Shown: one piece after another, positions 33,006 to 43,699 of the stretch | How positions within the stretch are numbered: position 1 is the stretch's first letter | Layout of the letters: the number at the start of each line of letters is the position of its first letter | Source: Xenopus tropicalis | Lineage: Eukaryota; Chordata; Amphibia; Anura; Pipidae | Assembly (NCBI RefSeq): GCF_000004195.4 | Contig: NC_030683.2 | Location: 90,935,410 to 90,999,409 of the forward strand | DNA: 64,000 nucleotides | Direction of reading: 5' to 3' | Position numbers and translations under genes: made by a program | The notes under the pieces: generated by a model | Told to the model about the DNA's origin: nothing | Databases searched by the model: none | What the model saw: the letters and a program-made list of their open reading frames with translations, nothing else

Positions 33006-33674
33006 GGGGCACATTTACTAACCCACGAATCCGAATCGGAAAAATTCTGATTGGAAAACGAACATTTTGCGACTTTTTCATATTTTTTGCGATTTTTTTC
33101 AGGGCCTTTACGACTTTTCGGAAATTGTTGCGACTTTTTTGTTACCAATACGATTTGCGCGAAAAAACACGAGTTTTTCGTAGCCATTACGACTTGCGCG
33201 AAAAAACGCAAGTTTTTCGTACCCATTACGATTTGCTCGTATCTTGTTGCGACTTTTTCGTATTGAGCGCTCGTAAGCGGCGGGCGAAACTTTCAGACTT
33301 AGCATGATTTTGGAAGCCTCCCATAGGACTCAATGGCACCCTGCAGCTCCAACCTGGCCCAAGAAAAGTCACCATACTGAAGCTTGAATGAATCCGAATA
33401 TTTCGTACTCGGCGTGAAAGCTGCGAAAAAGGCGCAACTTTTTAACACTACGAAAAAATCGCAACATTTTGTGCAACTTTCGGAATGGCTACGAAAAAGG
33501 CGCAACTTTTGCGCAAGTTTTAATGCTACGAAAAAATCGGCAGATTTTGCGCAACTTTCGGAATGGCTACGAAAAAGTCGCGACAATTTTCCGAAAAATC
33601 GCAAAATACCAATCATTACGAAAAAAACGCAATCGGACGCATTCGGCCCGTTCGTGGGTTAGTAAATGTGCCCC
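33006..33674. mobile_element. Chimeric palindromic MITE (669 bp)
   Basis: The ends are GGGGCACATTTACTAACCCA and TTAGTAAATGTGCCCC, flanked by ATA at 33003-33005 and 33675-33677 (3-bp TSD). The arms belong to the foldback family at 23.1 and 30.1 kb. The centre (33305-33420) carries the GGAAGCCTCCCATAGGACTC core of the family at 21.9, 39.6 and 58.4 kb. A 39-bp unit beginning ACGATTTGCGCGAAAAAACA is tandemly repeated from 33150 (33150-33188, 33189-33227, partial after). Open frames on both strands are repeat translations. Confidence 0.82.
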
Positions 33675-33684
33675 ATAGTCTTTC

Positions 33685-34024
33685 ATAACCAAGGTCAGTG
33701 CAGACCCAGTGTGTTGGAAGCGCATGAAAAATAAAAAATACAAAATAGTGCAATATGTTTCAAAAGTTAATGAAAGAAAGTTTCATTAACTTTTGAAACA
33801 TATTGCACTATTTTGTATTTTTATTTTTTATTTTTCATGCGCTTCCAACACACTGGGTCTGCACATGTTTTAATACCCATCCAAGAATGGTATTTTCTTT
33901 GGAGGAAGCAGCAGGAGATTTGAGCACCACGCTTATTGTCTACATTGAAGGCTGAAAGCAATTAAGCACAAGGACACCTATAGCGCTGAGTATCACTTAC
34001 AAACCTTTCTATAACCAAGGTCAG
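33685..34024 (+). mobile_element. Retro-inserted fragment with hairpin end and 14-bp TSD
   Basis: ATAACCAAGGTCAG occurs at 33685-33698 and again at 34011-34024, bracketing about 312 bp. Just inside the left copy is a near-perfect hairpin: left arm 33698-33775, 5-bp loop GAAAG, right arm 33781-33864. The right arm has one extra 6-bp AAAAAT step. The remainder (33865-34010) is single copy. A 14-bp TSD indicates target-primed reverse transcription (LINE or Penelope-like), and the inverted arms suggest twin priming or an inverted terminal copy as in Penelope-like elements. No coding part remains. Confidence 0.7.
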
Positions 34025-34937
34025 GATTTACAGGTGAAATTTTAAAAATGAAGCACTGGTGATGCACACAGTATAAAAAGTTAACACTTTAAAAGCAGAT
34101 CAGAATAAACATACCCCAACCCAAACATACAAGTAGGCAACAGCAATATGGCAGCAATGCATTCTTGAAGCCAAATGAAGCATCACCATGTTGTGAGACT
34201 GTGAAGGTGTAACTTAAAAACATGATATTATTAGATATGGAGGGCAAAGCAGGTCACTAAACTTTTGCAAGATCACATAACTGTACATTCAGCCAAGTGA
34301 TTTGCATCTGAATATTGTTGCATTAAAATGCATTTATTAATACAGCTTCTCCAGCAGAATCCCGCGTTGAAATACATTTTTTTTATATTTAATTTTGAAA
34401 GTTTACATGAGGCTAGCCATATTCTTCATTTCCTAGGGTGCCACAGCCAGGTGACTTGTGCTCCAATAAACTTCAGTCACACTTTACTACTGAGCTGCAA
34501 GTTGGATACGCAACAGTAAAAAGTCTAAGTCCGGCTTGGGACTCCTCCAGTTACATGGGAGTAGGAGAAACAATAGGTTACCTGAAAGTAGTTCTAATGT
34601 GTAGTTCTGGCTCCTTTTGAGAGCTCAGGATGGCTGCCTACACACCAATATTATAGCTACAAAAAATCCTTTGTTGGTTCAAAACCAAAATTCTTTGCTA
34701 TGTGTAATTCAGAAACAAAAAGTACACCATAAAAATTATGACAGAATTCTACTTTCCCACCACAAATACACCAAATTGTGTCGGCCTGGCTTTCTAACTT
34801 ATCTGTTGCATTGGTTTTATTAATTTAATGTGATCAGTGAACTCCAGCATGTGTAAAATATGCTTTAAATGTAAATGTAAAAGTTGGCTAAGTGGTTGCA
34901 CCACTCATTGCTTTACAGATACAGACTTAGCTTAACA
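34025..34937. other. Unique sequence, no gene
   Basis: Short open frames only, with no recognised repeat. Confidence 0.35.
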
Positions 34938-35174
34938 AACTTCACAAAACTTCAGCAAAATTCAAGAAACATGACTTTTTTGATGCGTCCGTGTGCAATT
35001 TCATGTGACCATGGGCATTTTGACACAGCAGCGCCTATTTTGACACTACCTGCCCAATTTGATGTGACCACAAATTTTCCGCAGTGAAATTTTGCACCCG
35101 AAAAAAATCGCTGATGGCGAAATGCAGAATTTCGCTGCAAATCCATGCCTGGCGAAAATATATGCTCATCACTA
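34938..35174 (+). mobile_element. hAT-like MITE, TAGTGATGAG family (copy 7, 5'-truncated)
   Basis: The left TIR is missing. The body starts with CTTCACAAAACTTCAGC-like units and runs through degenerate repeats (GATGCGTCCGTGTGCAATTT; TGACACTACCTGCCCAATTT) to the 3' block (CGCTGATGGCGAAATGCAG, GCTGCAAATCCATGCCTGG). It ends TGCTCATCACTA. Confidence 0.75.
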
Positions 35175-35357
35175 TTGTATACATATTTTACATTACTTAA
35201 TAATAGATGTCCTTCTTTGTATCTGTTATGAACATCTGCTATTTACCTACTGTATTTAGTTGTCCAGTCCCCAATTTTGTAATAAAAAAACTGAAAGGCT
35301 TTATTAAATGGCCAACTATCTATTTTTCTGTAAATCTTTTCAGTCATAACATGAACC

Positions 35358-35677
35358 GTGAATCGCAATGAGCGATCTGTCCTGTTCAACTGCTGAAAAT
35401 TTTGCTAAACAGCGAAATGCGACTACTGAATGACTTTTTTGATGCACGCAACATTTTTTACCACAACTTTTTTGAAGCAACCACAAATTTATTTATGTGA
35501 CCACAACCTTTTTGACACAGCCACTGATTTTTTGACACAACTGCAACTTATTTGAAGTGACCGCAACTAGTTCCTCCCCTGATTCATTTTTGTTGCAGCA
35601 AATTTTTGCTGCAGTTTTGCAAAAGATGGAATTTTACAGCGAATTCATACCTCCGAAAAATGTTACTCACTGCTAAC
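35358..35677 (+). mobile_element. hAT-like MITE, TAGTGATGAG family (copy 8)
   Basis: Flanked by a perfect 8-bp duplication CATGAACC (35350-35357 and 35678-35685). The left end is altered (GTGAATCGCAATGAGCGATC before CTGTCCTG) and the right end is ACTCACTGCTAAC. The interior is a run of about seven degenerate units of roughly 20 bp, each with a TTTTTGA(C/A)-CA-CCACAAC pattern (35425-35570). The well-preserved TSD with eroded ends suggests internal mutation rather than deletion. Confidence 0.75.
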
Positions 35678-35685
35678 CATGAACC

Positions 35686-36149
35686 TATAATCTTTACTAA
35701 TAAGATAATCATTTAAAAAGATGATTAATATATAGCGCTCTCAAAATTAAGATGTCTAATGAGAGACTTAGGAAACTCACTGTATCTTTGTGCTTCATGT
35801 GTATAGTGGTGTAGCGGATATCATTGCTGTTAGAGTTCTCCCTCTGCTTGTATGTCTATGTGTGTTTGCCTGATACCATGGGCTTGTGCTTGCAGTCATG
35901 ATATAGACTGCTTTAAATATATTGTGTTATAGTGACTTCTGAATATGACTCCTGAAAAGCAACATTCCTGCTTATTCTGAAATTAATGGATATTTGCTGA
36001 GCTACTATCTGAATGGAGCTTGTGTGTTCCACTCATGCTTGCATGGATTTCCTTAAGGTAATTCTGGTTTCACCCACACTCTTGGTAGGTATGAAAATTA
36101 TGAAATTAGCCATAGTTTGTATGTATTTTTAGGGGATCAGAGAACTCTT
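35686..36149. other. Unique sequence, no gene
   Basis: No feature supported. Confidence 0.3.
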
Positions 36150-36565
36150 TCACCTGTTTCTCAGTCTGTGACATCATCCAGCCCAGCTACAGTCTGGGGA
36201 GAAACCCGATTGGCTGGGTGGCTGCATCATGGCGAGATTCTGCTGTCATGCTGAATGTCCTCATAACGAGCCCCAGAGAGATAGACCATGAGAAGGTTCC
36301 CCCTGATATTGATGCTGGAGATGAAGAGCCATGGAAGGTTGTTCTGCCTGACCTGTTAGATAACACAATGAGTTAACTACCCATGGTGACACCCTTGTTC
36401 CCCAGTATGCAATTACAGCACCGGAGGGTGTGCTGCCATGATTCAGCCAGTTGAACAGAGTCAAGTAAAGCAATGTCCATCCTGTGAGAGCGTGGTCTCT
36501 AAGGGGAGTCGGCATAGCTCAGGATACCCCTGATATTGTGAGTGCGCTGGGACAACTAAGAGACT
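36150..36565 (+). other. Possible 5' part of a decayed LTR retroelement
   Basis: GC-richer sequence directly upstream of the gag remnant, in contrast with the AT-rich flank. It includes short frames in the same direction that close quickly. It could be leader or early gag of the element, but no LTR or primer-binding site could be recognised. Confidence 0.3.
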
Positions 36566-36567
36566 TA

Positions 36568-36712
36568 GGGGCATTTATTAAGCTGTGTAAAACAAATTCT
36601 CTGAAAAAATGGCATTAAAAGCTGTGTAAAATAAACAGAGAAGATTGCTGCCCGAACGCCAGATTTTATGTCGTTACTTTACATAAGTTTCGGCAGAAGA
36701 AAAAACACGTAT
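36568..36712. mobile_element. Small MITE-like insertion, GGGCATTTATTAAGCTGTG type
   Basis: GGGCATTTATTAAGCTGTGT, then AAAATGGCATTAAAAGCTGT and GTGTAAAATAAACAG, is a word set I recognise from a Xenopus foldback repeat. It sits between two GC-richer pieces that may be one retroelement. The right end is near GCAGAAGAAAAAACACG. Ends and TSD not resolved. Confidence 0.4.
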
Positions 36713-37150
36713 CTCCAGGATACATTAACCCCTGGCTATGTTGCTCTGATAGAGAGAGTTCGCCAAGAGAAGGCTGATGCCTATGTGAGGGTGAAGAGGA
36801 GTTCCACCCAAGGGCATGCAGAGAAGTCCCCTGCTGATGCATAACTACTGGAGGAGAATAAGAAACTTTGTAAAGAGTTGGAAGAGTTAAAAGCTCAAAT
36901 GTCTGAGAGAGTCAAAACCCCAACTGAGACGAGGAAACCTCCAAAGTGTTACTGGTGTGGCAGGATAGGCCACATACAGCCAAACTGTCCTGTTCCTGAC
37001 GAGGTTGAGGCCCAGTCTGCACTGTGTAAAGTACACCACCGGCGTAGAAAATTCCATGGGAAATGTAATAAGTGCCATGTGATGGGTCATCAGGCCCGGA
37101 ACTGTAAGACTTACAAAGGCCCAACAGTACAGAAGTCCTACTATGAGCTT
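36713..37150 (+). pseudogene. Retroviral-type gag remnant with two CCHC zinc knuckles
   Basis: The readable part encodes a short Glu/Lys-rich, coiled-coil-like stretch followed by two classical zinc knuckles of the form C-x2-C-x4-H-x4-C (first at about 36951-36992, second at about 37063-37104), separated by a basic linker. This is the layout of a nucleocapsid domain of an LTR retrotransposon or endogenous retrovirus. An in-frame stop at 36842-36844 breaks the frame, and no protease, polymerase or envelope part is present. The frame runs into a MITE at about 37150. It is inactive. A host CCHC protein is less likely given the broken, isolated context. Confidence 0.6.
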
Positions 37151-37629
37151 CAATATCTGAAAGTGACTTTCAAAGTTGTTCACTCACATGCACAGGGTGT
37201 TCTGGGGAGCTGTGGAGAAGCTGAGCTTAGGGGTCTGACAAAAACATGAAGTGGAAAATGACAGGTTCACCTGAACATAAACTGATGCTACAGGGCTGAT
37301 TATTAAATTCTGAGGCAAATTGCTCACATTTCTGAGCTGCCATGTGACGAGAATCTGACTTAATTACGAATAAGCCATGTATTGTGATGTTTTTACTGTA
37401 TTTTATATATATATACTGTATGTTATGAGTCGGCCCCTAAGCTCAGTAAGTGACAGTAGCACAGAGCAAGTGCAGGGAATCAGCAGAAAAGAAGATGGGG
37501 AGCTACTGGGGCATCTTTGGAGGCACAGATCTTCCCTGCTAAAGGGCTGTGGTTGCCTTGGGCTGGTACAGAAGCCCAAAATATCTGCAGCACTTTTACT
37601 CTACATCTTTGTTAAACTTTAGTTCTCTT
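37150..37629 (+). mobile_element. TTAA-type (Kolobok-like) MITE, right part
   Basis: I recognise the order AAGCTGAGCTTAGGGGTCTG, TGATGCTACAGGGCTGATTA, CCCCTAAGCTCAGTAAGTGA, GAAGATGGGGAGCTACTGGG, AAAGGGCTGTGGTTGCCTTG and a final CTTTAGTTCTCTTTTAA (TTAA at 37630-37633) as a common Xenopus repeat. About 150-200 bp of its 5' end is missing, replaced by the gag remnant. Open frames here are incidental. Confidence 0.75.
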
Positions 37630-37633
37630 TTAA

Positions 37634-38476
37634 GAACATGCTGTTTTTTAAATAGTAGTAAACTGAATTTATATTGAAGATCTCCTGGAGCCTACTTTTA
37701 CATTAGCTTCAGGTTCTCCTGTCATACACACACACACATACTATATTCTTTCCCGAGGTACAGAAATAATCTATTGTGGCAGCTTTCCTTTGTAGTGAAA
37801 ATATTTTCAAAAGCAGAGATTGAAAAAGTGACTCAGTGAGACAGAAACTCCTACTGACCTGCACAGTCTGACAGTTGTAAGTAAAGGCCTTGATACTGTA
37901 TGCTGTGCGAAGTGTATTTTGGTCTTTAAAGGTATTTTGTCAAACCATCTGAAGTTCTTGCCCTGCAATACCCTGTGGCAAAATAAGGGATTTCTCCACC
38001 TTTAATAATTCAGCCAGTCAAACACAGGGTAGTAAATATTTTAGCTAGTGAGGAAACTTGTTTATCTGGGATGTCAAAATTTAGATATCATGTATTTACA
38101 GGTCTACTGTCATGGTGTCTCGGAATTAATAAATGTTTTATACTGTGAAATCAGTATTTAAACAAAAAAAAAACCCAAGAGAGTAAAATTTTACAAAAGC
38201 TGCTAATGCTGTCCGGCACCTAAAACTGTTTAAACAAAAATGCATTGATCCAATTCGTATTCCATGGCTCCTTGCAGATTCTGTGCAAGTGCATACATTT
38301 TCAAATACAAGGTCTAAGTTGCTAAGCCACAATAACATATCAAGGCAAACCCCTATGTTCTATGACTATGATCATATTTTTATAGACTGGCTTCTCCCTG
38401 CTTATTTGGCAAAGACTGATCTTCCTTTGCTGTTGATTTTTTAAGGGGAGCAATCGCCAATATATAAAGCAATAAG
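37634..38476. other. Unique sequence, no gene
   Basis: A short (CA)n run at about 37725-37740. No gene. Confidence 0.35.
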
Positions 38477-38642
38477 TAGTGATAAGCGAATCTGTCCCGT
38501 TTTGCTTTGGCGAAAAATTAGCTAATCTTTAAAAAGATTTGCGAAACAGCGAAAATGGCAATGTGTGCAACAATTTTTTGCCATTTTGCAAAAACACAGA
38601 AATTCGCCCTGAATCCATGCCTGACGAATTATTTTGCCCATC
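38477..38642 (+). mobile_element. hAT-like MITE, TAGTGATGAG family (copy 9, short)
   Basis: Starts TAGTGATAAGCGAATCTGTC and keeps the 3' block (GAAATTCGCCCTGAATCCAT, then GCCTGACGAATTATTTTGCC). The right end is CCCATCAATAAG. The left flank GCAATAAG resembles the right TCAATAAG, so the TSD may survive with the last bases of the TIR deleted. The repetitive interior is nearly absent. Confidence 0.72.
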
Positions 38643-39555
38643 AATAAGGTGACCATTAAAGGAATAAGTTTGTGGGTGTTACAGCCAGATGGAAGTTTAG
38701 CCTTGTTGCAGAAAAACTCATATTTATGGCCAAAGATAAGTACGTTAAGGCCACCCTGTTCTGTACCTTGATGGTATGGTGGCTCAGCACGTTTGTGATT
38801 ATAAAGGAGTAACCAAAAACTCTTGCTACTGAAAATGTAAGAATTAACAAAAGTGAAACCACAGAATATGCATTGGTCAATCTGTTTTTGCATTGAGGTG
38901 ATTGTGGTCAGCTTGGCTGCATGTTATAGCTTTGTTGTTGAATTAGTCTCGAGTTAGTGCTCACACAATCTTTTGTGCAATTTGTGTATTCCAAAAATAT
39001 TTAGAATATTTTCCACTTAACTATAATAGAAACAATATATTGAGTCCAATACTAATCTATAGCTCATTTGCACCATGTTCTTCACCAAGAATACTCCAAA
39101 AGTTTATATGAATGTGCCAGGGTTACAGTATTTTTTTAAAATGTTATAGAGAATGATCTTCACCCCGGGATAAATATGCTCCTATATCAGCTCGGGTCAC
39201 AAGGTATCCTACTGGAAATCATCAACATGCTTCATGTTTTTCTCATTTCTTTTTACTTTTAAAATGCTTCATTTTTCAGAATAGGAACATACATTGTTTT
39301 GTCAAAACAGCTCATTTGAATGTTGATTTACAGAACAGGTATCCAGAAAGCTCTGAATTACAGGTAGGACATCTCCCATAGATCATTGTAACCAAATAAT
39401 TCAGATTTTTAAAAATGATTTCCTCTTTCTCTGTAGAAATAAAAAAGTACCTTAAACTTGATCCCAGCTAAGATGTAATTAATTGTTATTGGAGGCAAAA
39501 CATTTCTATTGGGTTTATTTGGCGTTTACATGATTTTTTTAGTAGACTTTTGTGA
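38643..39555. other. Unique sequence, no gene
   Basis: Open frames on the minus strand at 38522-38893 span this junction and have no domain. Confidence 0.35.
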
Positions 39556-40003
39556 GCATATTTATCAAAGTACGATTAAGTCCGAATACAAAAAAGTTTT
39601 CGAACTGTGTGTATTTTTTTGCGACTTTTTCATACCTTGCGACAATTTGCGCAACAATTTGCGCGACAAAATCGTATTTGTCGCAACGAGTACGAAAGTA
39701 CGGAGTCATTAAAGCTTCGCTATTGTGACTTTCCTTGGAGCTGCACAGTGCCATTGAGTCCTATGGGAGGCTTCCAAAAACATGCACTGAAGGATCAAAG
39801 TCAGAAAGGTTTTCCCACCATTTACAATCTTTTGGAAACAAAAATTTTTGTGACTTTTGGACCACCATTCCGATATTATCGTGACTATTACGATTTTTTT
39901 GTAAGCTTTTTCGTGACATTTCCGATCATCAGAAATTATCATATTTAATCCAAATTTTTCCCATTTCGTGATTTGAATTCATACTTTGATGAATCTGCCC
40001 CCT
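39556..40003 (+). mobile_element. Palindromic MITE, GGAAGCCTCCCATAGG core family (copy 2)
   Basis: Begins GCATATTTATCAAAGTACGA and ends ACTTTGATGAATCTGCCCCC. The core has GACTTTCCTTGGAGCTGCAC, AGTGCCATTGAGTCCTATGG and GAGGCTTCCAAAAACATGC: a single, slightly shortened copy of the unit expanded at 58.6 kb. The right half (CGATATTATCGTGACTATTA, TTTTTCGTGACATTTCCGAT) matches the 59.2-59.4 kb part of that element. Confidence 0.8.
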
Positions 40004-40524
40004 AGTGTGGTGATACAAATTATGGAAAGACCCCTTAACCAGAAAACCCAAGGTCCTGAGCATTGTGGATAACAAGTCCTTTACATGTATTACACATTTT
40101 CTGTAGGTAACTTAATGTAAAGCAAATTTAAAAGTTACAAAAATTGCCTAGCATTTCTGAAATATGCAATCTACCTTGGATTTTGATCCTATTATAATTT
40201 TTTTTTTTGTCCAGTGTCATGAGAGAGACTCGTTGGTAAAACTGTAATGTTGCATGTGGAGGTGCCAGCAGGCAAGAATCAACATTACAGCTTTCCATTA
40301 CAGGAAAGGCATATAGCTATTGGTTGTCTCAGATCCAAAATCTTCACAAAGCGCATAATGTCTGCTTCAGCTTCCCAGCTAGTAATTATTCTCACCGGGA
40401 ACATATTGTACCTTTTACAATCAAAAGTCTCACCTGCTCATATAGATAGATTGCAGCATTTCATACATTTTTCTTCTTTAATGTACCTTATTCCTTATTC
40501 TTAAATGCCTACATGAAAGTCTTC

Positions 40525-40576
<52 letters not shown>

Positions 40577-42077
40577 ATAAAACATTACATTTATTAACAA
40601 CAACCAATTTTGCTATCTTGAGAAAAAAAATGGTAGTCGCTGTATTGGCCAGGCAAGGGCTGTATTAAATAGGTAATACATTTTAATCAATTAATTTGTT
40701 AACAGCGGCAGCTAGGGGGTCAAATATTATAATTCTACTGCTGGGCACAGTATTGGGAATACTGAATAGTTCTTTTTAGAGTTTTACAGTTGTATGGATT
40801 GCATGGTTTATGCCCAAGTATTCAGTTTCACCCAAAAGTTCCAAAGCCGTAAAAAATATATATACTGTGCACTTATATTTGACTATTGTTACTTTTCTGC
40901 AAAGAAAAGCTTTTTATGGCAAAATCAGCATTTGCACAGTTCATATCTCTTGTAACGAAATCAAACAGACTTCATTTTTTGGCAGAGGGATTTGTCAAAA
41001 AAGCAATTGAAACTGTTTCTCAAGCTGAGACTGGTGGTTGCTTCTTTGAAGATGCCTTACTATTTGATTAAAAAATATCTATATGCCAGAGGGCTTGATA
41101 TGTCCCGTGTGTCCCATTCAGCATCTGCTGTGCATCCCTGCGCAGCCAGCAGTGGAAAACAAGTCACCAGAGGACCGAATTGATAGAGAAAAACAAAGCT
41201 ATTGATGCACTAAAGCCGTCAGCCATAAGAAAAGTCCTCAAAAAAGAGTTCTTGCTGACTCAAGGCAATATTATATAGTTTATTTTATTATAGCTTTTTA
41301 TTCCCTGTTGTTCAAAAAAATCTGCATAACAACAACCTTTTTTTATCCAAGTCCTCTAGCCGCTTGTCCTTTTTGATCATTTTGTAGAACCATTCTCCAT
41401 AGGTGCAGATCTCATAAGGAGAAATGTACTATCAACAGTACAAAGAAGCAGGAAGTTAAACTGAAAGCTTCTACTCTAGTGCACAAACAATGCCAGCAGA
41501 GATTTCTATAGAACAAACTGTACCCCATAAATATATGCAGCTTGCTAAGGAAAGCTACATTTAGCAAACAGTCGTCATGACAATCTATCCATTGTTCTCC
41601 ATTCTCGGCCAAAGAAACCATTTATTAAGAAGGTGTATTTTTGTAAACTGCCTGCCTCTTTCAATAAAATTGTCGCTGGCAGCTTATCAAGAGGCAACAA
41701 TTTTCTTCTAAAGCTATTTTGTTGCATTTTTATTCCCTGCATTTTATGGTGTAATAATATCTAATATAATTATTCCTAGTATTGTCACTGGCTTAATGTA
41801 CAACGGTTTACTGAATTTTTAAACTCATAAAAAGCAGCTTTCCTGCATTACAAATCATTTTTTGGACATATTTCAGGTTATACTATAGCAATAGATTTTC
41901 AAGAAACATTCACTGCTTATTGTATTTTAAGCACACGCATTGTTTCCTTAGAGATACGATAAAACTATTTTAGTATACATGCAAGGTCTGCATTGTACTC
42001 ATTGAAAAGGTCTTCATGTGGAAGAAACTCATTGGTTGTCAGGGACAGGATGTCCGTGTGCAGTATTCATTGTAAAA
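40004..42077. other. Unique sequence apart from a (TA)n tract; no gene
   Basis: No coding signal. Short inverted words (TGTAATGTTG at about 40241 and CAACATTACA at about 40279) flank a small open frame, but no element could be defined. Confidence 0.35.
40529..40572. repeat. (TA)22 microsatellite
   Basis: A perfect 44-bp TA dinucleotide run. Confidence 0.97.
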
Positions 42078-42225
42078 GCCAGGGTTGGACCAGCCCAGAC
42101 TCGATACCCGCTGGCGCTCCCCAGGCTGTTGATCTTGGCGAAGGTAAGTATAAAGTACGGGCACTTGGGGGAGAGGGTTGGGTGGGTGAGGGGGGTGTGG
42201 CAGGCACCCCTGGGCTACAAGTACA
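42078..42225. mobile_element. Probable hAT MITE fragment, CAGGGTTGGACC end
   Basis: AGCCAGGGTTGGACCAGCCC opens a GC-rich stretch (CTGGCGCTCCCCAGGCTGTT; GGTAAGTATAAAGTACGGGC; GTGGCAGGCACCCCTGGGC) that I associate with CAGGGTTGGAC-type frog hAT MITEs. The right end merges with the LINE fragment. A mirrored end of a related element (GTCCAGACTTG) occurs at 47876. TSD not seen. Confidence 0.4.
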
Positions 42226-42249
42226 TTACAGACAGATACACATACATTA

Positions 42250-43543
42250 TTGACAGATAGGGTGTGTTCCCATAAAAACAATCAACGCAACAAGGGACAT
42301 GCGGTCCTCATGTTTCTGGATCAATGCACCAGAGGTCACCCCTTTAGATTAGAGGAACGGAGCTTCCATTTGAAGCAGCGTAGGGGGTTTTTCACGGTGA
42401 GGGCAGTGAGGTTGGGGAATGCCCTTCCTATTGATGTTGTAATGGCAGATTCTGTTAATGCCTTTAAGAGGGGCCTGGATGAGTTCTTGAACAAGCAGAA
42501 TATCCAAGGCTATTGTGATACTAATATCTACAGTTAGTATTAATGTTGGTATATATGGTTTATGTATGTGAGTGTATAGATAGGTCAGTATAGGTTTGTG
42601 TGTGCTATGTTTACTTGGTAAGGTTGAACATGATGGACTTTGGTATTTTTTTAACCCTATGTAACCCCTGTTTGGCTATGAAATAGTTAAAACCCAGGCT
42701 AGTATGGTCTAGAGCATGGGTTACATGCGACTCTCTTAAACAGGATGAGCCTTCGCTAGGTGGAAGAGACCATGCGGAGCAAGGGTGTAGTTGAACTACA
42801 ACTCACTGCAGCGGTGTAGTGCAGATTTAGTAAAGATGGACACCCAAAGGTTCTTGCAGTTGAACTATAGTACAGTTTATTGTCAGAGACAAATGATGAT
42901 GCAGGGTTATACAAATGCAGATACAGATGTTAAATGATAGTAGTACTCTGAGGACAACAAGAGAGGATGCACACCAGGAAGCAGTCAGGATAGATACCTC
43001 AGTCCTCAGGTTGTTAACCCCTAACTTGAGAGTCCTCCGTGTGACTAGGGATCAGGGTTTGTTCTAACCTGTCTCCTCTGTCTACTCCGTGGCCCTACGC
43101 TGAGGCAACATTGCTGGATGGAAGAGTACTTCCTCTCTACTCTCCTAGATGGGGCTGGAAACTGCCCTTGCTTCCTTCCCTCTCTACCTCACTCTCCTAG
43201 AGAGTGCTCAACAAGATTATCTATCTTAGAGGTCCTCGTTCACGGGGTCCCTGTCCCCGTATTCACCAGAGTGGTTGGTAACACTCTGGGGCAAATGATT
43301 TACTGGGGCCTAGTTCTGCTCCCAGGCTCAGTGGACCTGAGATACAGTGGCAGCCAAAGAGGAAGCCACACCTCCTTGCTAGGCACTATATGAGGCTGCA
43401 AGGGGTGTGATCAACCCAAATAACCAATAGGGTATAGTGACATAACTGAAAACTGATATGAAGGGCTTTGCCCAGTAACAGTGGATATGTGAAAAGGTAG
43501 GGTTAAAAGCCATAGGGGAGCTATACCTATGTAACTATGTAAC
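42250..43543 (+). mobile_element. CR1/L2-like LINE 3' fragment (copy 5), tail split by a solo LTR
   Basis: 42250-42537 encodes the ORF2 C-terminus in one frame (TRGHPFRLEERSFHLKQRR, VRLGNALPIDVV, then NIQGYCDTNIYS and stop). It is followed by the 3' UTR to the tail CCCTAT at 42659. The LTR at 42660-43525 interrupts the tail, which resumes as CCTATGTAACTATGTAAC at 43526-43543. The coding part starts abruptly and includes a short out-of-place run near 42290-42320, so the 5' junction is rearranged. Confidence 0.82.
42660..43525 (+). mobile_element. Solo LTR (copy 1, 866 bp)
   Basis: Begins TGTAACCCCTGTTTGGCTAT and ends near GGGGAGCTATA. It is bracketed by CCTA (42656-42659 and 43526-43529), a 4-bp TSD. 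The same family occurs at 57307-57989, with matching start (TGTAACCCC-TTTTTGGCTAT), internal words (GGGCCTTCGCTAAGG / GAGCCTTCGCTAGG; CACGGGGTCCCTG / CACGGGTTCACTG) and end (AAAGGTAGGGTT-AAAG-ATAGGGG). TG start, 4-bp TSD, and no internal coding region suggest a solo LTR left by LTR-LTR recombination. Family (gypsy or endogenous retrovirus) not determined. Confidence 0.65.
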
Positions 43544-43699
43544 GCCCAGTCTGACCCTGGGGAAAGCCCAGGTCCTTATGCACACAGACCACATGACTGC
43601 GGGCACACATGGCATAGGACAGGGTCAAAGTTTGAAAGTTTGCACCTTCCCCCACCATTTGTAAATAAGCCCTATAAAATGTGCAAACAGCATTTATTG

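Noticed and set aside
32696..33226. 176-codon minus-strand open frame
   Set aside because: It runs through a hAT MITE and into a palindromic MITE; both have defined ends and TSDs, so the frame is incidental.
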